Positions 11,601-22,530 of a stretch of DNA of 64,000 bases are shown here, in pieces. The notes beneath the pieces are model-generated. The model saw only the letters and a program-made list of their open reading frames with translations, was not told the DNA's origin and did not search any database. The position numbers and the translations under genes are program-made. This DNA comes from Sordariomycetes sp. S80-01Y (taxonomy: Eukaryota; Ascomycota; Sordariomycetes). Numbering within the stretch: position 1 is the stretch's first letter; each line of letters opens with the position of its first letter. The DNA lies in the NCBI GenBank assembly GCA_037042185.1, contig JAXQJY010000030.1:1550001-1614000 (forward strand), in the 5' to 3' direction.

Positions 11601-12143
11601 CTGCTGATAAGTTCTTTGTTATCGACTTCAGCTGTCGTTCTTGCAGAAGTGTCTGGCATATCCCCATTCCATGGGATACCATCTGGAGGGATCCAGACAC
11701 AGCCTGCAGAGTCAAAGCCAACACTACTGCTACCGACGACATGACACCTTCGTTCTTCACTTCCACAGAAAATGACCACATCTCCATGATGTCGCTGAGG
11801 AAGACGGCTTCATCATCAACATGGCGGGGTTTGGTGACTTCTAGGTATTGATGGAGGATTTCGAGCTTCGATCGATCGCCCTCGGGGGATAATATCTCAT
11901 CGAGGAGTCGCTTGAAAGACTGAAGGCCTGTTTGCAGGGTTATTATATATTTCAATACATCAACAATCTTGGTATAGACTTGCCATGTCTTGCCTGACGC
12001 AAGTCCTGGTCGAAGCCCAGTAGCTTGCGCAACTGGTCTACATCGTAGACGTCTTCGCCGGCGGGCACCTCGTGGGTGATCTTCTGGCGTTTCCGGAAGG
12101 CAGCCTCGCCATCGTCTGCGCCATTGACCTCTCTCTTCGGCAT
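8692..12143 (-). CDS. URB1: URB1/NPA1-like nucleolar pre-ribosomal protein
   Basis: Read on the minus strand, exon 1 is 12143-11984 and exon 2 is 11927-8692, giving 1131 residues. The start is the ATG at 12143 (MPKREVNGADD), followed by a basic KRQKITHEVP segment. A frame break near codon 54 is solved by a 56-nt intron with a GC donor. The join gives FDQDLRQARHG-LQSFKRLLDEI, which matches the start of the Npa1 N-terminal domain. The rest is predicted helical repeat with no catalytic motif. URB1/Npa1 is part of an early pre-60S complex with Dbp6, Npa2, Rsa3 and Nop8 in the nucleolus. It is shorter than the yeast protein (1764 residues), which I believe is usual for filamentous fungi. A reading frame that ignores the intron would give a wrong N-terminus. 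Confidence 0.85.
11928..11983 (-). other. Non-canonical GC-AG intron in the URB1-like gene
   Basis: Read on the minus strand the intron begins GCAAGT and ends AACAG, 56 nt. Apart from GT to GC the donor is a perfect match to U1 (AAGT at +3 to +6), as is typical of GC-AG introns. Removing it restores the frame (160 + 3236 nt = 1132 codons) and the conserved ARHG-LQSF join. No GT donor in the neighbourhood does both. Confidence 0.85.
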
Positions 12144-13719
12144 CTCGGAGAGTAGCAATTGATGCTCCGAAGTTGTGCTTCAATTTCGACTACCAGCGCG
12201 AGACCCTTCAACTTTCTGGAATTTTGGAATTCTGCCAGAGGCGACCGCCTGTCCCGCGAACCGGTCTTAGACTAGCGCGGAAATGCCTTTCAGCTCTCCC
12301 GCTGATTGTCAATAATGACGACACATTCATTTTGTCCACAAGCGGTAGTACGAGTCCACCATCCTTCTGGAAGGTCTGTCACGGGCTTCGCCTCTTTCTC
12401 CGCTCCATCACTGAGACAGACATGAGGGATTCTTCGTGGATGTCGCCTTTTATTGGCAATCGAGCAAAATTAGCCCCCCCCTTCTCTTCATCACGACGAG
12501 ACGCCACCGACCGCAGCGTTTGTGAGCGTCACATGGCCCACCTGATGGGGCAAACAGCCTTGAGCTCGGCGTCGAACGTGAGGGTTGACTCGGATTGCTG
12601 CTGACAAGAGATTCAAACCTGCAACTGACGACTCACGCACAGGTGGGTATTCTTAGAAACGAGTGTGACGGCGTTGACGAGACGCGGCTCAGACACGCAG
12701 GTCCTGACTCTACAGTGGGCTGCCGTTTCTTCGTCAACGCGACAGTCAGGCGTCAAGGTGAGATTACGCTGACGGCGCGCTTTGGAGCCCGAAGGACGAC
12801 AAACAGTTTGACAGGCTGAGACGGAGGCTCTGCTCTGACTGACGCGACAGTGGCACGCCTAGGCACGGGGAGTTGGTTGTTTTGATGTATCATGTTCGGG
12901 ATGTTTTCCACGCCAAGTGGCAGGTTCGTGAACCAAGACCCAATGGCAGCGTCGCAACTGATCTCTGGTAGAGTCCCTCAGGCTGTGACAATGAGCGCTG
13001 TGGCCAATGCCGGCGAACCACGAGACAAACAGTCTGTGATGTGTAGAGCGACGCTGAGAGACCCTCCTCCGGGACCATCGACTGGTCGAGGCAGCACGCT
13101 GCGGCGGGTCCCTGTAATCTGCTGCATCCCAAGTGCATTTGCAAGCTGTAGCGCCAGCCATCCGAATCCAGCAACTTGGAGGCCATAAAGCACCGCTACG
13201 CGCCGACTGGCCGGCCGCCACTGCGCCTCGGCCAATGATATCTGACTATCCGCACCTCCATCAGACAAGGACTTACAAGACATACAGCAACACCGCCTGC
13301 CCAGAGGTACTTGGGAAGACCTGGACTCCAGTCGAGCCATGACAAAGTCGGACAACAGCCTTGGGGTCAAGTGAGCCCTCTTCATGTGTCTCTTCCTCTT
13401 TTCATCTTATGCCCTTTGGCTTTGATTCCTCTTTTGCTCCCATATATCCGTGTCTCGCTGATCGACTCGGGGTTGGACAAGACTGGACTCTCACTCATTT
13501 TCCGGAGGTCATCATCCTCACATACTTACACACGCCCTTCGTCTCCCCATCAGTGTTGGGTCGAGACATACGACTCTTACTCTTTTATCTCCGACAATCT
13601 TCTCGAAGCGCTGGTCGTTCGCCCTTCCCTAGCTCTGTTCTCTTTCCATATCGTCGGCCCAGTCAGTGCTTGAATCGGCATGAACCTGGACACGAATCGA
13701 CACGTACTACCACTGCAGC
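12144..13719. other. Divergent intergenic region, 1.6 kb
   Basis: This holds the promoters of the URB1-like gene (-) and the unknown gene at 13720 (+). From about 13,380 to 13,690 the sequence is T/C-rich and is probably the leader of the downstream gene. Open frames of about 100 codons in 12,850-13,400 occur on both strands over the same bases, without codon bias or motifs, and I regard them as noise. No RNA gene or repeat was seen. Confidence 0.45.
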
Positions 13720-15230
13720 ATGACAGCATCACATGCCTCGCACCCTAACCGCCAACCATCCTCATCATGGCTCGACTCCCTCACCAGCTTATGCGCCCCG
13801 TTGACCGCCTGCTTTGGTCGACGCCGTAGTAAGTCGATCTTTACTAGCGCGTCAATATCGTGGCCTCTGGGCAGGACTTCGGACCAGGACTTGCTGATCG
13901 CCAAAGGCGACGAGAAACGGGACCGGGTGCATACGGACGAAGGGCCCGCAAGCCAGGCTCGATCAATAGACATTGGGTCAGCTCCACCGGCAAGCATCAA
14001 AGAGAAGCCGCGAAGGAGTTTCGCCTCGGGGCGGACCATGAACACGATCAAGAAACGATTCAAGTCTGATGGCTCATCTCAACGACCTAGGATCTCTGGA
14101 CCGTCTGAATTCCGCCATGTTGAGTCCGCCTCCTTCCAGTTTCCCCATCTCGAGCCCACGGCGCCGGTACCACAGCCTCCTCAACGTCGCCCGGCGCGAC
14201 GGTCCTCTTTCCGCCCACTTGAACTCAGCATCTACATGCAACACAAGCACATGTCCCCCATTCTTCCTCACTTCGAGTTTCCTGCCTCCGTTGCTCTTCC
14301 TGAACCGGCCCAGCTACATGAGAGGCTTGATGACGAGTATCAGCTTCTGCGCGGGCGGAGCAACTCATCTACTCCATTCCATCTTCCCCGGAGGCCAGGG
14401 ACCAGTCAATCCCCTTCAGGAGCTTCAGACCGAGCGCCCGCCATACCTGTGCGATCCCAAGCTCGAGCTCGAGCTCACACGTCTCCCGAACTGGATTTCA
14501 TTAAGGCGCGGGTCGCCGGGGCCATGAATGAGGTTGACCGGCTGCAGAGACAGATTGACGACGTGATCGAGCGTCAGAGTCTCTACGTCAGCAGCCGACC
14601 ATCGACTGCCCATTCCATGGCCCTCACACTGCCTGGTAATTACGGCTGTCCGAATCCAAAGTAGTAAGCTGACAAATTCCAGACCCCGAGTCCATGCCTT
14701 CAGTACCTGCATTGCCACCCCCAGCGCCCTCTTTCAAGGAGCGTCTCAGCGAATTCGATCGACCACGAACCGCGCCGCTCAAGACGGCTTTTGAGATCTC
14801 GAATCGATCGCAGGAGTTTGAGCACGGGAAGACGAGCTCCAGTACACCCACAAGACGGCAGCACGATCACCCTCTGCCGCCACCCTTGCCGCTCGTCCTC
14901 CGCCCACCACTACGCAAGAAGAAATCTTTCTCGCGCGTATCATCTTGGCTCTTCCCTAGCAGCCATCATGAGCGGGACGTCAGTCTTGATTCAATCACAA
15001 ACCTCCCTCGGCCCGTGAAGGGCACCGAGGGGTTCTACCAATGCGTTGCGCCTGGTGGCGCCGAGAGACACTCTTTCGACACGGTTGGGACGGTGACGAC
15101 GTGGGACTCGGAGGAAGAGCAACAAACTGTCCAAACAACTTTATCGCCCGGCAGCACGCCTGTGGCAAAGGCTGAGGGCCCCTTGTTGGAGAGAACGGCG
15201 ACATTTGGGAGGGGTCAGGCCGCCCGCTAG
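13720..15230 (+). CDS. Protein of unknown function, low complexity with a short coiled coil
   Basis: Exons 13720-14635 and 14683-15230 give 487 residues; the 47-nt intron has a GCTGAC branch site and ends TTCCAG. I do not recognise it. Residues 1-50 include a Cys-rich stretch (LTSLCAPLTACFGRRR) followed by basic and Ser-rich sequence. Around 265-290 there is a predicted helical segment (ARVAGAMNEVDRLQRQIDD), the most structured part. The second exon has a Pro-rich run (LPPPLPLVLRPPLRKKK) and a Ser/Thr-rich tail with WDSEEEQQ. The open frame through both exons across a good intron supports a real gene. The abundance of basic-Ser motifs would suit a phosphorylated regulatory or cortical protein, but this is speculative. 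Confidence 0.7.
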
Positions 15231-15948
15231 GCGCTGGATGGTCCGGCCTGGATCTGAGGAGCTTCGATTTGGCGTTGTTACGGCGTATGATACCAACTTG
15301 TTTGTATGACTAAGCGCATGCCGAGCATGCGTTTTATAGATAGATAGGACAGCCGACATCTTGGGCTTTGGAATTTTGAGTGGTAATGCTGCTCGGGGAA
15401 GATGCTTGAAAATACCTTTGTTAGGTCGTGCCGCGTCTCAAAACGATGACCAGACAGGGGGCGGCGAGTCACGCTTTTGGTACGGGACACACTAAAGTAT
15501 ATTCTTTCCGTTCGAATGCCAGCTCAGTTGTTGCATACCCAAATGTGAATGAGATTGAATGTTACCATGTTTCAAGCGTCAACTCATGCGTTGCCGTCAG
15601 TTACCTATGTTGATCACTTGTCTGTAACGTCATGCCTGAGGCACACACGTGTTACACCATTCGGGACCTGACTCCTTCACTCAACAATCCACCTGATACA
15701 CGACAACTCAAGTCGACGTCTCAGCCAACACAGCGGCTGGTGGAACATCTCACGGCGTCTTTCAATGAGAGGAAACTGATCGTCGGATATCGGATGTGCC
15801 GTCGCCCGTGAACGACCTGCCTCCAGTGGTGTACCATGGTTTGAAACTTCTCGCCACCAGCAAGCGCGCGCTTTCATGCGAGGAGTTCTTTCGTCCCTGA
15901 GGGGTGATCTGGTATAATCCGCGTGGAAAAAGTGTGCGAAGGCAAAAC
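15231..15948. other. Intergenic region, no gene seen
   Basis: 3' flank of the unknown gene and promoter of the acid phosphatase gene. Only short, motif-free frames are present. Confidence 0.5.
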
Positions 15949-17494
15949 ATGATGGCCTACCTGCGAAGACTCGTGTCAGGAAGGGATTATGAGTACAGAG
16001 CTGTGTCGGAGCCAGACTCGCCGATCAGGAGGCGTAGCAGAGGACCTTTTGGCGAGAGGAGAAGAAAGCCGGTTGTTCTCGCCCTTGCGGCAGCGCTTGC
16101 GTTTTCATTGCTCTATCTTGTGTTCGCGCACCGGTAGGTCTGAGTGAATTGCGTTGATGGGCCAGGCTAAAGGAGGCTTCAGGAACGTCATCAACGGATG
16201 CGAGCAAACCGGGTCGTGCCTCAATAGTTCGCCCCAACTTTGGGGCCAATACTCGCCATTCTTCTCAGTTCCCTCGGAAATAGATCCCTCCATACCCTCC
16301 GGTTGTGAGGTTACCTTTGTCAATGTCCTATCACGACATGGAGCCCGCGACCCAACAGCTCGCAAGTCCGCCCTGTATGCTGATGTCGTCAGCCGTATTC
16401 ACGATGCAGTAACCACATACGGCGTGGGGTTCGAATGGCTGGGAGGATACGAATATACTCTCGGCGCCGACCAGCTCACGTTCTTTGGCCAACAGCAACT
16501 CGTCGATCTAGGGAGTACATTCTACGAACGCTATGAGTCCCTGGCTGGCGAATACGAGCCCTTCATTCGTGCAGCCGGCTCAGAAAGAGTCATTGAGTCG
16601 GCGAAGAATTTTACTCAAGGCTTGTACGAGAACCTAGAACGTGAGGCAGAGGACGCCATCGAGGAAATTCTTATCATTCCGGAGACGGATGGCTTCAATA
16701 ACACGCTCAACCATGGCACCTGCACAGAGTTCGAAGAAGGTGCATCTGGAGATTTGGGGACGAAGAAGCAGAATATCTGGAAGGAGATCTGGGTTCCTCC
16801 CATACAGAAAAGGCTCAACGAGAAGCTACCAGGTGTCAACTTCACTCTCGAGGAGACAATATACATGATGGATCTGTGCCCCTTCGAGACCGTGGCCAAC
16901 GACAATGCCGAGATCTCTCAGTTCTGCGCTCTATTCTCTTTGGATGAATGGCGCAAATATGATTACTTCGAAACATTGGACAAGTGGTACGGCTACGGAC
17001 ATGGCAATCCGTTGGGCGCGGCCCAGGGTGTTGGGTTCGCGAACGAGCTCATATCAAGGATGACGGGAGAACCCGTCGAGGACTCTACGACCACGAATTC
17101 GACACTGGACGGGTCAGAGAAGACCTTTCCGTTGAGCAAGAAGCTTTACGCCGACTTCAGCCATGACAACACCATGAGCTCCATCTACGCTGCTCTAGGC
17201 CTCTACAGGACTACACCAAATCTTCCGGTCGATCATCGAATACCCCCTGAGAAGGCAGGCGGCTATTCTTCGTCATGGACCGTGCCCTTTGCAGGCCGGA
17301 TGTTCGTAGAAAAGATGACATGCGCAGCTGCAGGCGACAATGGTGAGGAACTCGTCCGCATCCTTATCAACGACCGAGTAAGCCCTCTGCCCAACTGCCG
17401 CGCCGATAGCCTGGGCCGGTGCAGATTGTCAGAATGGATCGAGAGCCTATCGTTTGTCCGCGAGGGTGGGAATTGGGATGAGTGTTTCACCTAA
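15949..17494 (+). CDS. Histidine acid phosphatase (phytase family), membrane-anchored
   Basis: Exons 15949-16133 and 16183-17494 give 498 residues. I place the intron at 16134-16182 (GTAGGT, GCTAA branch, TTCAG) because it alone keeps the frame; an earlier CAG at 16165 would give only a 32-nt intron and the wrong frame. Exon 1 encodes an Arg-rich cytosolic tail and one membrane segment (about residues 43-61, VLALAAALAFSLLYLVF), so this looks like a type II membrane protein. The lumenal domain contains the catalytic RHGARDP (about 113) and the distal HD motif in FSHDNTM (about 387), plus several N-x-S/T sites and many Cys. The family cleaves phosphomonoesters or phytate at acid pH. The usual motif is RHGxRxP with Tyr before Pro; here it is Asp. 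An anchored vacuolar, Golgi or cell-surface location is more likely than secretion. Confidence 0.9.
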
Positions 17495-18121
17495 GCCCGG
17501 TTGTACATCTCAGTACTTTGCTTGCTTCACTGCCTGGCAGGCAGACAACCAGAACGCGAAGGAGGGGGGAGCTAGAATTAGAAACCCGCCACTACCGCCA
17601 ACAAATCCAATGATTATGAAGAAGATGCTTGGTCCCGAAGAAACTTTGATAAACGTGACGGCATTAGCGAGACATTTGGCATTGCTGTAGAAAAATCGCG
17701 TCCATAGACGGTGTCAGAGAGTGAGACTTGCAGTTAGGAGCTGTGGCAGTGACGCAGGTGGTGAGAAGCCCTCAGTGCCCGCTTATAAGCATGTGAAATT
17801 TGGGGGTTCAGCACTAGAGAGATGCACTAAGCAGGGAAGGGGCGATGTGCTAAGGTATCCTTAGCGCTAAACCGTCCCTGTCCACGGTCTGGAACGCATC
17901 GGGCAGGCGGGAGAAGCTCCCGATGCGAAGCCCACTGGCAGGCAGGTCATCATCATTGCGACCTCATCCTTCGACCCAACAACCAACAATAGCTCCTGCA
18001 TTGTCTCACCGCGCATTCAATCCATCGCCCTGCGCCACCCCAATTATCCCTCTGATATCATTACGAGAGCTTCGTTGTTGCATGCGCATATATCCACGCA
18101 ACCGTCGGTAGGCTTGGCAAG
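17495..18121. other. Intergenic region, no gene seen
   Basis: 3' flank of the phosphatase gene and promoter of the small membrane-protein gene. No motif-bearing frame or repeat was seen. Confidence 0.5.
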
Positions 18122-18857
18122 ATGGTGAACACGGCGGGTGGCATCGTCATTGCCGTAGTGGTGATTCTCCTCGCGGCCGGGATTGCGTGGATTGTCTTTA
18201 CGCAGCTTCGCGCGCGTCGCTTGGGTGTACGTCCTGTCTCTCCCCAAGCCTCTCCTTTTGTTCCCTCGTCTAGCCCCTTTGCGATTCGATCTCGCCCGTC
18301 GCGCACCGAGACCCCTATGCTGACATTCGCTCCAGCTCCCACCCCCGACCTTAGCAGACTACATCCCCTTCTACAAATCCGAATCCAGCAACGCCGGCTC
18401 GTACGGTCCACCCCGTCCTGCCCCGGGTGGTGTGGTGGGTTGGTTCAACGACCAGATCCGCAAATTCAAGAACCGAAACAACCGCTCCGCGACGGGCGCG
18501 TACGAGCAGCCTCTCCAGGGCGGAGGGCCGCGACGCGGCTTCGGTCCCTTGGATCCGGACGAGGCTTGGGACGCACGGGTCGGAGTTGAAGCCGACAGCT
18601 ACTACGAGGAGCAACCGCGAGATACGGCCTACCCTGGCGCCGGCGGCAGCAGAGGGGACGACGGCTATGCGATGAACCTCGCTGGCCCCTACGGGAGGGA
18701 TGATGAAGAGGAGGATAGGGGTCGGTCGGGTCGGGGGAGGAGCAATCCATTTGATGATGACCAGGAGGCTAGTCTGAGAGGAGTGAGCCCAAGACCGATG
18801 GAGGGGGCGAGAGCAAGTGTTGATACAAGGAGAAGCGCGTTTAGGGAGGATGTTTAG
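18122..18857 (+). CDS. Small single-pass membrane protein, unknown function
   Basis: Exons 18122-18226 and 18336-18857 give 208 residues. The intron starts GTACGT, has a GCTGAC branch site and ends TCCAG; the join is RRLG-LPPPTLADY. Exon 1 encodes an N-terminal hydrophobic segment (residues 7-26, GIVIAVVVILLAAGIAWIVF) followed by RARR, which predicts a lumenal or outside N-terminus and a cytosolic tail. The tail has PPRPAPGGVVGW, a basic patch with KFKNRNNR, then a disordered acidic and Gly/Arg-rich region (DDEEEDRGRSGRGR) ending in an NPF motif (SNPFDDD). NPF motifs bind EH domains of endocytic adaptors, so a role in vesicle traffic is possible (inference). I do not recognise a named family. 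Confidence 0.72.
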
Positions 18858-20086
18858 TGTGCTCCGACAACGAAGCTGAAGTCGAGAAATGGGGGCTGCT
18901 ATCAAGGGAGCAGGGGCCGATGGCTCGGAGTCTGGGTATGGAGATGGTGACGACGAGCGAACTGGGAAGCGATGTCGACAACAGAACGAATCTACGCAAT
19001 CTGACCCCTCGCCCTCGATAGATTGGCTTCTAGATGATGGTATTCTGGCTGGCTCTCAAGAATCAGTGCTCCTGTCGAGATACAGAAGCGCCATTCCTAA
19101 CCTATGTCCCCTCCTACGACGAGACTCTGGGCACACACGTTTCCCGTTTCCCGTTTCCCGGCTGCTCGAAACCCTTGTTCAGATGTGAAGGGAGCGGCAC
19201 CCAGAGCCTGACCCAAAGCTGAAGATGGGTATCTCGAGTAAGCGAACAACGAGGCGACCAGGCGTAGACGCGGGGATCCATACGAACGAGAGCGCGTCGG
19301 CTACCACTGCTACTGCTACGTCAATTTATGGAGCCGGCGCTTCCCTGCATAGCCAGGACGCTCCGCAAAGGTAGCTTTGGCTCCTCCCGGCAACAAACAG
19401 CTATCATGTCGTACCTCGGGGTGTTCGGACGTGGAGGGCATTCAACTATTTTTGTCAGTGGGTCGGATCTTTTCTTGTCTTTCATGTACATCCTCGGTTC
19501 AGCACCATGGGCTTTACAGTGTATTTTGTACTCGAGCGGGTTATCAAATAAAAGGGGTTCATGTCGTTCCGCTGACGTCCAATCATCACCCCACGCGAGC
19601 CATGTGTCATTGAGGTGCCCTGCAACGCGGTCGCATCTCAGCTGCCGCCAGTAATTGACCTCCATGTGACAGTATCTTGTCAGATTCCTCTAGATAGACC
19701 ATCTAGCAAGATCATCGCTTTTGTGTGGTGCAATACTAACATGATTATGAGCTACCCAAAATGCAGATTTCAGCGCTGGCCCTCGCAGGATGGGGCCCGA
19801 CATTCAACATCGCAGTCGACTATATGGCGAGATTTGTGAGAACACAGATTGAATATGTAGTTCTCGTGTAGAATATCGCCCCCTTGGAGACGCTCTGTCG
19901 TTGTTGACAGGGCATCAAGCTAAGTGGCGGTACCTGGAGGACCTGAGGTGCCACCCTCCGACGTCAATGCCCCTCCCCCTCCATCCCCAATTCTGTCTCA
20001 TCACTCACGACTACAGCTCACAACTTGCAAGTCAATATCCGCGCCTCGCGACTAAGAAGCTTTAAACTCACCCAAGACGCTTCAAA
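18858..20086. other. Intergenic region, 1.2 kb
   Basis: Mostly unremarkable sequence between two + strand genes. A minus-strand frame of 114 codons at 19321-19665 starts with ATG but has no recognisable motif or introns, and I do not call it. A short tandem repeat lies at about 19141-19161 (listed separately). Confidence 0.45.
19141..19161 (+). repeat. Three tandem copies of TTTCCCG
   Basis: Seen directly: the heptamer TTTCCCG is repeated three times without a break, in intergenic sequence. It may be simple slippage. No function is known to me. Confidence 0.7.
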
Positions 20087-21067
20087 ATGGCAGATCTTGA
20101 CCTCCAGGCCATCCACGATGAGATGGTCTCCGTCGCCTACGAGGCTGGCAAAATGATGCTTGCAGCCAACCCGCAGGATCTCAACCAGGACACCAAGCTC
20201 AACTGTACTAGCAGCCCCTGCTCCCTCCCCCCTTTTTGTTGTTTCTTAGAATCCGCGTCGCCCACGAAATAGCATTGCTGACAGGCTCAAGCCGTCGACA
20301 TCGTCACCGAGGCTGACCAGGCTGTCGAGAAGATGGTCTCCTCCCGCCTCGCAGCTACCTTCCCCTCCGTGTCCTTCATGGGCGAGGAGACGTACACGCC
20401 CGGCGCGCGCATCGGGCCCGAGCCGACCTTTGTCGTGGACCCCATCGACGGCACGACCAACTTCATCCACAGCTTCCCCAACGCCTGCATCTCGCTCGGC
20501 CTCGCCGTGGAGCGGACGCCCACCGTCGGCGTCATCTACAACCCGTGGCAAGACCTGCTGTTCACCGGCATCAAGGGCCGGGGCGCCTTCATGACGAGGA
20601 TCAGGGGCAGCGAGCCGCAGAGGCTGCCGCTGAGCAGGAATCCGCCCGCCCTCGACGGGCTCAAGAGCGCCTTGGTAGCCATCGAATGGGGCTCGTCCCG
20701 GTCCGGCCAGAACTTCGACCTGAAGACCCGCGTCTTCCGCCAGCTCACGGCCGACTCCGAGCACGGCGGCGCCATGTGCCACTCCCTCAGGAGCTTGGGC
20801 AGCGCAGCGTTGAATCTCGCCAGCGTCGCCGCGGGCCAGATGGACTGCTACTGGGAGGGTGGCTGCTGGGCCTGGGACGTCTGCGCGGGGTGGTGCATCC
20901 TCAAGGAGGCTGGGGGCATCATGGCAAGCGGGAACCCCGGGAATTGGGACCCTGCTCTGGAAGAGAGGGTGTACCTTGCGGTAAGGGGTGCTAGCGGCGG
21001 GCAGAAGGAGCTGGTGGAGGAATTCTGGGGCGTCATTGGGTACGAGAAGATGGATTACTCGGTCTAA
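20087..21067 (+). CDS. Inositol monophosphatase family enzyme
   Basis: Exons 20087-20204 and 20292-21067 give 297 residues. The intron starts GTACTA and, to keep the frame, must end at CTCAAG (20291) rather than at the CAG seven bases earlier, giving the join TKLN-S-VDIVTEAD that fits the family. Metal-binding and catalytic motifs are complete: GEET (about 70), DPIDGTTNF (about 89-97), and the distal WAWDVCAGW segment (about 225) containing the third Asp. The enzyme removes phosphate from myo-inositol 1-phosphate using Mg2+, and is sensitive to lithium in well-studied members; it acts in the cytosol in inositol supply. In ascomycetes a paralogue (QutG/Qa-X) sits in the quinate cluster, but no quinate genes are seen here, so a housekeeping role is more likely. 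Confidence 0.92.
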
Positions 21068-21312
21068 GGATCGAGGTCCAACCTTGGGGGAGAGTAAAGT
21101 AGTAGAAGGCCCCCTTCGTAGATCTGAAGCATCGTCCATCTATATAAGCTAGAGAAGGACATGGATGTCGTGTTCGCGTCTGATCCTACCTACAGACGCT
21201 TCAGGGCAAACCAAGCACTGCATAAGGCCGTGATCAAAAGATTCTCAAAAGTCAAGTCTCCATCGTTCCAAAACGCCGTGTAGAAGCTCCGTGTAACTCT
21301 TGCTCATGTGTC

Positions 21313-22530
21313 CTACGACTCCGCAGCAGCGGCGGGAGCCTCCTTGGTATCAACCTTCTTGGCCGCCGGCTCGCCGGAAGCACCGTCATCCTCGCGCTCA
21401 CGCTTGCCGTTGGCCTCCCTCTCGGCATTGCGGTCGAAGCGCTCACGTCCACCGTCGCGGCGATCCCTGCCACCACGACCGCCCCTACCGCGTCCACCGC
21501 GCCCGCCGCGTCCGTTACCACGTCCGCCACGGCCACCCCTGAAGCCGTTCTTCTGGTCGTTGTCGCGACGCTCCTTCCAGTTGTTCATGTCGCGGGATCC
21601 CTTGCCTTGTCTACCCTCGAAGTACTTCTTGGTCGAAGTTCCGGGCTCCAGCTTGCCCTGGCGGATCAGCTCGGCCTTCTCGTCGCAGTACGCCCTCTTG
21701 CTCATGATCTTGAGGTCGTGGTCCTTCCATTTGGGCAGCGGGTCCGACTCCAGAAACTTCTTGGCGGTCTCCTCGTCTTGGAACGTAACGAAGACGGAGC
21801 CCTTGAAGAAGCCCTCGTCCGTGCGACGCAGCTTCACAGCCTTGACCTCGCCAAAGTCGGCGAAGAAGCGCTCGAGATCGAACTGCGTCGTGGGCGTCTC
21901 GTCGCCAAAGCCCTTCGCGTAGATGGTGCTGGCGTCGATCTTGCTCTTGTTGTGGCTCTGGGACTGGTAGGCCTTCTTGCGCTTGACGGTCTCCTCGCCC
22001 TCCTCACCCTCGACATCGAGGAGGTTGCTGTCGCGCAGAGCGGCGACAACGGCAGAGTATGGCTGGAAGGAACGCATGCGCTTAAAGGAGTGGATCTTTG
22101 CGATGGGGATGGGCTTGTTCTCGGTGCCGTTGGCGGTCTCCCACATGAACTTGTCTTGAGGGAAGTTCCAGTCGCCGAAGTAGAATTCGACCTATCATGG
22201 GGTGATCAGTTGGTTTCTGGAGGGGGGTAAGAATGTAAAGTGTACCTGCTTGCGGATGGCGTCGGGGTCGTCCGACACCTCGCGCTGGGTAGGGTCGAAT
22301 TTGCGGTTGTTCTTTGGGTTTTCGTAGTCAATCTGACCCTTGGTCTTCAGAACCTCCTGCTTGGGCTCATCCTTCGCGTCTTCAGTCTTGCCGTCCTTGG
22401 AGTCAGCGGCGCCATCCGTCTTCACCTCTTGCTTGGCCTCCTCGGTGTTTTCCTCTGGCTTGGTGTCCGCGACGGGCTCAGCCTTGGTCTCGGGAGCCGC
22501 AGAGGCGGCATTGGCGTCGGCGTCGCTCAT
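21313..22530 (-). CDS. LHP1: La protein homologue, RNA chaperone for Pol III transcripts
   Basis: Read on the minus strand, exons 22530-22246 and 22191-21313 give 387 residues. The intron interrupts the La motif itself, joining DAIRKQ to VEFYFGDWNFPQDKFMW. Domains in order: a Glu/Lys/Ala-rich acidic N-terminus (1-60), the La motif (about 65-160), an RRM (about 185-265, with TIYAKGF and GSVFVTF), and a C-terminal Gly/Arg-rich tract (about 305-345) of RGG repeats. La binds the 3' UUU-OH ends of new RNA polymerase III transcripts in the nucleus, protecting pre-tRNA and others and helping their folding. The yeast protein is shorter (275 residues) and lacks the RGG tail. Confidence in the family is high. 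Confidence 0.94.

Noticed and set aside
12859-13385. Overlapping frames of about 100-135 codons on both strands
   Set aside because: Several frames cover the same bases on both strands, as happens in GC-rich DNA with few stops. None resembles a protein family.
16134-16165. A 32-nt intron in the acid phosphatase gene (GTAGGT to CCAG)
   Set aside because: Too short for a fungal intron and it breaks the frame; the acceptor at 16182 restores it.
19321-19665. Minus-strand ATG frame of 114 codons in intergenic sequence
   Set aside because: No motif, no intron, no codon bias, and the sequence around it reads as ordinary intergenic DNA. It could be a lineage-specific gene, but nothing supports it.
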